Position numbers and translations under genes: made by a program | Shown here: positions 62,079-64,000 of the stretch, one piece after another | Layout of the letters: the number at the start of each line of letters is the position of its first letter | Position numbering within the stretch: the stretch's first letter is position 1 | Source: Halorussus salinisoli | GTDB lineage: Archaea > Halobacteriota > Halobacteria > Halobacteriales > Haladaptataceae | Direction: 5' to 3' | DNA length: 64,000 bases | NCBI GenBank assembly: GCA_005239435.1 | Contig: SZNP01000001.1 | Coordinates: forward strand, 124,001-188,000 | Notes under the pieces: generated by a model | The model's input: the letters and a program-made list of their open reading frames with translations, nothing else | Told to the model about the DNA's origin: nothing | The model's database searches: none

Positions 62079-62246
62079 ATGACTGCCGAGGAAACACTCG
62101 ACGGACCTCCGACGACGGAGGAGTCTACAGACGAGGATACCGACCCCGACCAGAGCCATCTGGCCGACGTGGAAGACGGAGCGGGATGCACCGAGATATG
62201 GGAACACCTGAGCGACCGACGCGAAGACGACTCCGACGAGAAGTAG
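62079..62246 (+). CDS. Small acidic protein with GCTEIWEHLS motif
   Basis: A 55-residue, very acidic protein: an Asp/Glu/Thr-rich first half, then DVEDGAGCTEIWEHLSDRRED. I recall similar conserved C-terminal motifs in haloarchaeal microproteins, function unknown. Convergent with eIF6. Confidence 0.68.
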   Translation: MTAEETLDGPPTTEESTDEDTDPDQSHLADVEDGAGCTEIWEHLSDRREDDSDEK

Positions 62247-62354
62247 CGCGAGGGCCGGGAGTGGCGTAATCGGTCCGCGACGCATCCTCCCGGAGATAAC
62301 TCTCTATTGCTTTAGGAGAGAAATACCAATACAAAGACGACAAAATGTTGTCTA

Positions 62355-63020
62355 CTACTCGATGTAGCCGAGCGCCTGGTCGATGCGACCGAGTTCCGGG
62401 CCGGTCGTCTCCTGCCCGACGACGTAGCTGTGTTCGTTGGCGAGCAGGCCGGAGCCGACCAGCGGCGCGCCGTAGTTGATGGTGCCGATGTCGGCGGGCA
62501 CGTCCAGCACGTCCTCCAGACGGTCGAGTTGGGCGTCGGTCGTCTTCGGGTGACAGAGGACGCCCCGGTTCGTGGCGACGGCGGCGGTGCCGACGGTCCG
62601 TACGTCGGCGAGCTCGCCGCGTTCCACGTCGACTTCCAGCGCGTCTTTGACGGCTCGGACCGCCTTTCGCGGGAGGTCCGGATGGACGTAGGCCCCGCTG
62701 TCGTTGGCGAGGACGACGTTCCCCGCCGCGTTGATCTTGCCCGGGAGTTCGCTCACCGAAACGCCCGTGGCGTCCTCGATGCGGTCGCGCTCGCGGTCGG
62801 TGACGCGACTGCTGACCAGCAGGCCGTTCTCGTTGCCGACCGCCAGCGCACCGACGGTAGACGACCCGCCGACCGTGGTCTCGATTGCTTCGACGTCGAG
62901 TTCGTCGCTCACGTCGGCGACGATGTCGCCCTCCAGGTCCGGACGGACCAGCAGGTGCTCGTCAGTCGCGCGAGCGAACACCCCGACGTACGACGACCCG
63001 ACGAAAGCGGCGCGGAGCAA
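62355..63020 (-). CDS. eif6: Translation initiation factor 6 (anti-association factor)
   Basis: A 221-residue five-fold pseudo-symmetric protein that binds the large ribosomal subunit and blocks joining. It begins [20 protein letters not shown] from a TTG start, 4 nt after the rpl31e stop. Repeated motifs such as [17 protein letters not shown] and [12 protein letters not shown] match the family. Confidence 0.94.
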   Translation of the reverse strand: MLRAAFVGSSYVGVFARATDEHLLVRPDLEGDIVADVSDELDVEAIETTVGGSSTVGALAVGNENGLLVSSRVTDRERDRIEDATGVSVSELPGKINAAGNVVLANDSGAYVHPDLPRKAVRAVKDALEVDVERGELADVRTVGTAAVATNRGVLCHPKTTDAQLDRLEDVLDVPADIGTINYGAPLVGSGLLANEHSYVVGQETTGPELGRIDQALGYIE

Positions 63021-63024
63021 AGCT

Positions 63025-63303
63025 CTACTCGGCGTGTTCCGCTTCGACGATGGTCTCGCCCTCTTCCTCGAAGCGGGCGGCGCGAACGCGAAGCTTGCTC
63101 GGGGGCTTCTTGCGACCGCGCGACCAGACTGCTTCGTTGATGGAGGGGTCGAGACGAACCTCGTCGTCTTCGACCTTGAAGTGCTGTGCGAGGTGGTCGC
63201 GGACGAGCGTCATGGCCTTGTCGGCGCGCTCGTGCTTCGCCGCCGCCTTCGCGTCGCGGAGCGGTACGGTGATGACGCGCTCCTCGAATTCGTTCGCGCT
63301 CAT
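63025..63303 (-). CDS. rpl31e: Ribosomal protein eL31
   Basis: A 92-residue large-subunit protein with [21 protein letters not shown] and [19 protein letters not shown]. Overlaps rpl39e by one base and leads into eif6. Confidence 0.94.
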   Translation of the reverse strand: MSANEFEERVITVPLRDAKAAAKHERADKAMTLVRDHLAQHFKVEDDEVRLDPSINEAVWSRGRKKPPSKLRVRAARFEEEGETIVEAEHAE

Positions 63304-63455
63304 TATTCGTCGGTGTCGTTACGCCGCCAGTTTCGGCGCTTGGGGTTGCGCTGCGTCTCGCGGTCGGTCTTCATGATGACCCACGCGGGAACGCGACTGT
63401 TCTGCCGGTCGAGCTTGGACAGGCGCTTTTTCTTCGCCTTCGACTTTTTACTCAT
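63303..63455 (-). CDS. rpl39e: Ribosomal protein eL39
   Basis: A 50-residue basic protein ([29 protein letters not shown]). First gene of the eL39-eL31-eIF6 run. GATTTTAAGC about 25-30 nt upstream fits a leaderless start. Confidence 0.94.
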   Translation of the reverse strand: MSKKSKAKKKRLSKLDRQNSRVPAWVIMKTDRETQRNPKRRNWRRNDTDE

Positions 63456-63596
63456 GGTACCACGTTCTTCCCCGCCATCGCTTAAAATCTTGTTCCTTTG
63501 AGGCCGGTCCGAGAGTCCGTCTGTCCGGGGCCAGTCCGGGCGATGCGCTCGGTCCCGACCGCCGACGCGCTCGGTCTCCAATCGACGACTCCCGGG

Positions 63597-64000
63597 TCAG
63601 ATTCGGCCGTGCCGCTCGCCGAGAGCCAACGCCTCGCGTCGCTCTGACTCGTCGAGTTCGACCAGCGTTCTCGGATTTTCGAGGTCGTCGCGGTCCTCGG
63701 GCCGGTCCCGTAACTGCAACTGCCACCAGCCAACGTCGCGCCACTCGCCGCGCTTGTAGCCGACCGACTCGTAGACGCCGACCTGCTCGAAGCCCAGCGA
63801 CTCGTGGAGCGCCACGCTGGCCTCGTTGGGGAGCGCGATTCCGGCGTAGGCGTTGTAGAACCCCTGTAGTCTCAGGAGTTCGAGGAGGGATTCGTAGAGT
63901 CCGCGTCCCAGTCCCTTCCCACGGTGGTCCGCGGCGACGTAGACCGACACGTCTACCGACCAGCGGTAGGCCCCGCGCTTGCGATGGGTGCCCGCGTAGG
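63597..64000 (-). CDS. GNAT acetyltransferase, N-terminus beyond the window
   Basis: The 134 visible residues include the acetyl-CoA loop VAADHRGKGLGRGLYESLL and the later NEASVALHESLGFEQVGV, as in phosphinothricin acetyltransferase-like enzymes that acetylate small amines. The frame is open to the right edge (YAGTHRKRGAYRWSVDVSVY), so the true start is not in this window. Confidence 0.85.
   Translation of the reverse strand, partial: YAGTHRKRGAYRWSVDVSVYVAADHRGKGLGRGLYESLLELLRLQGFYNAYAGIALPNEASVALHESLGFEQVGVYESVGYKRGEWRDVGWWQLQLRDRPEDRDDLENPRTLVELDESERREALALGERHGRI

Overview
This window comes from a halophilic archaeon (class Halobacteria). The proteins are strongly acidic, many genes have a TATA-like box about 25-30 nt before the start codon and so look leaderless, and GTG/TTG starts occur. 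The archaeal markers are LysW-carrier arginine synthesis, SRP54/FtsY/prefoldin/eL39-eL31-eIF6/L18a genes, and an intron-containing tRNA-Arg(UCU) with a bulge-helix-bulge. I cannot name the genus.

Layout. 0-2.5 kb: an origin-box-like motif at the left edge, two tandem paralogous membrane proteins and a manganese catalase. 2.5-11.9 kb: a complete arginine pathway, with a seven-gene minus-strand unit lysW-argX-argC-argB-argD-argE-argF behind a tight argG-argH pair. 12-22.4 kb: host housekeeping genes (histidine kinase, 2H phosphoesterase, XPD/Rad3-type helicase, cation efflux transporter, metallophosphoesterase, HTH-membrane regulator, threonine aldolase-type PLP enzyme, M29 aminopeptidase, zinc-ribbon microprotein).

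22.56-44.00 kb: an integrated element of about 21.4 kb between the 3' half of tRNA-Arg(UCU) on the right and a broken copy of that half on the left. It carries a tyrosine integrase, an iteron-rich origin-like region, a long unknown protein that may start replication, and a nuclease-like protein. Next comes a virion module laid out like a pleolipovirus: small membrane protein, Sec-exported PKD surface protein, TatA homologue, Tat-signal spike-like protein, two membrane proteins and a packaging-type NTPase. The right half is an accessory region, in places visibly AT-richer. It holds a winged-helix regulator paired with a DpnII/MboI-like nuclease, membrane-protein operons, a gene with four identical 48-bp repeats, three chained zinc-ribbon microproteins, a second recombinase and four coupled small genes. 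The strongest novelty is a TatA gene placed directly before a Tat-dependent virion protein.

44.2-64 kb: host genes again: kinase-like and RNA-binding small proteins, esterase, SHOCT membrane protein, kynureninase, a broken lipoprotein gene, two half-size MgtE channel genes, srp54, an enoyl-CoA hydratase remnant, ftsY-pfdA-rpl18a, arsR-arsC, a nitrite/sulfite reductase and siroheme operon, and eif6-rpl31e-rpl39e. The siroheme and arsenic genes sit inside what is usually one ribosome/SRP gene cluster. A GNAT acetyltransferase runs off the right edge.
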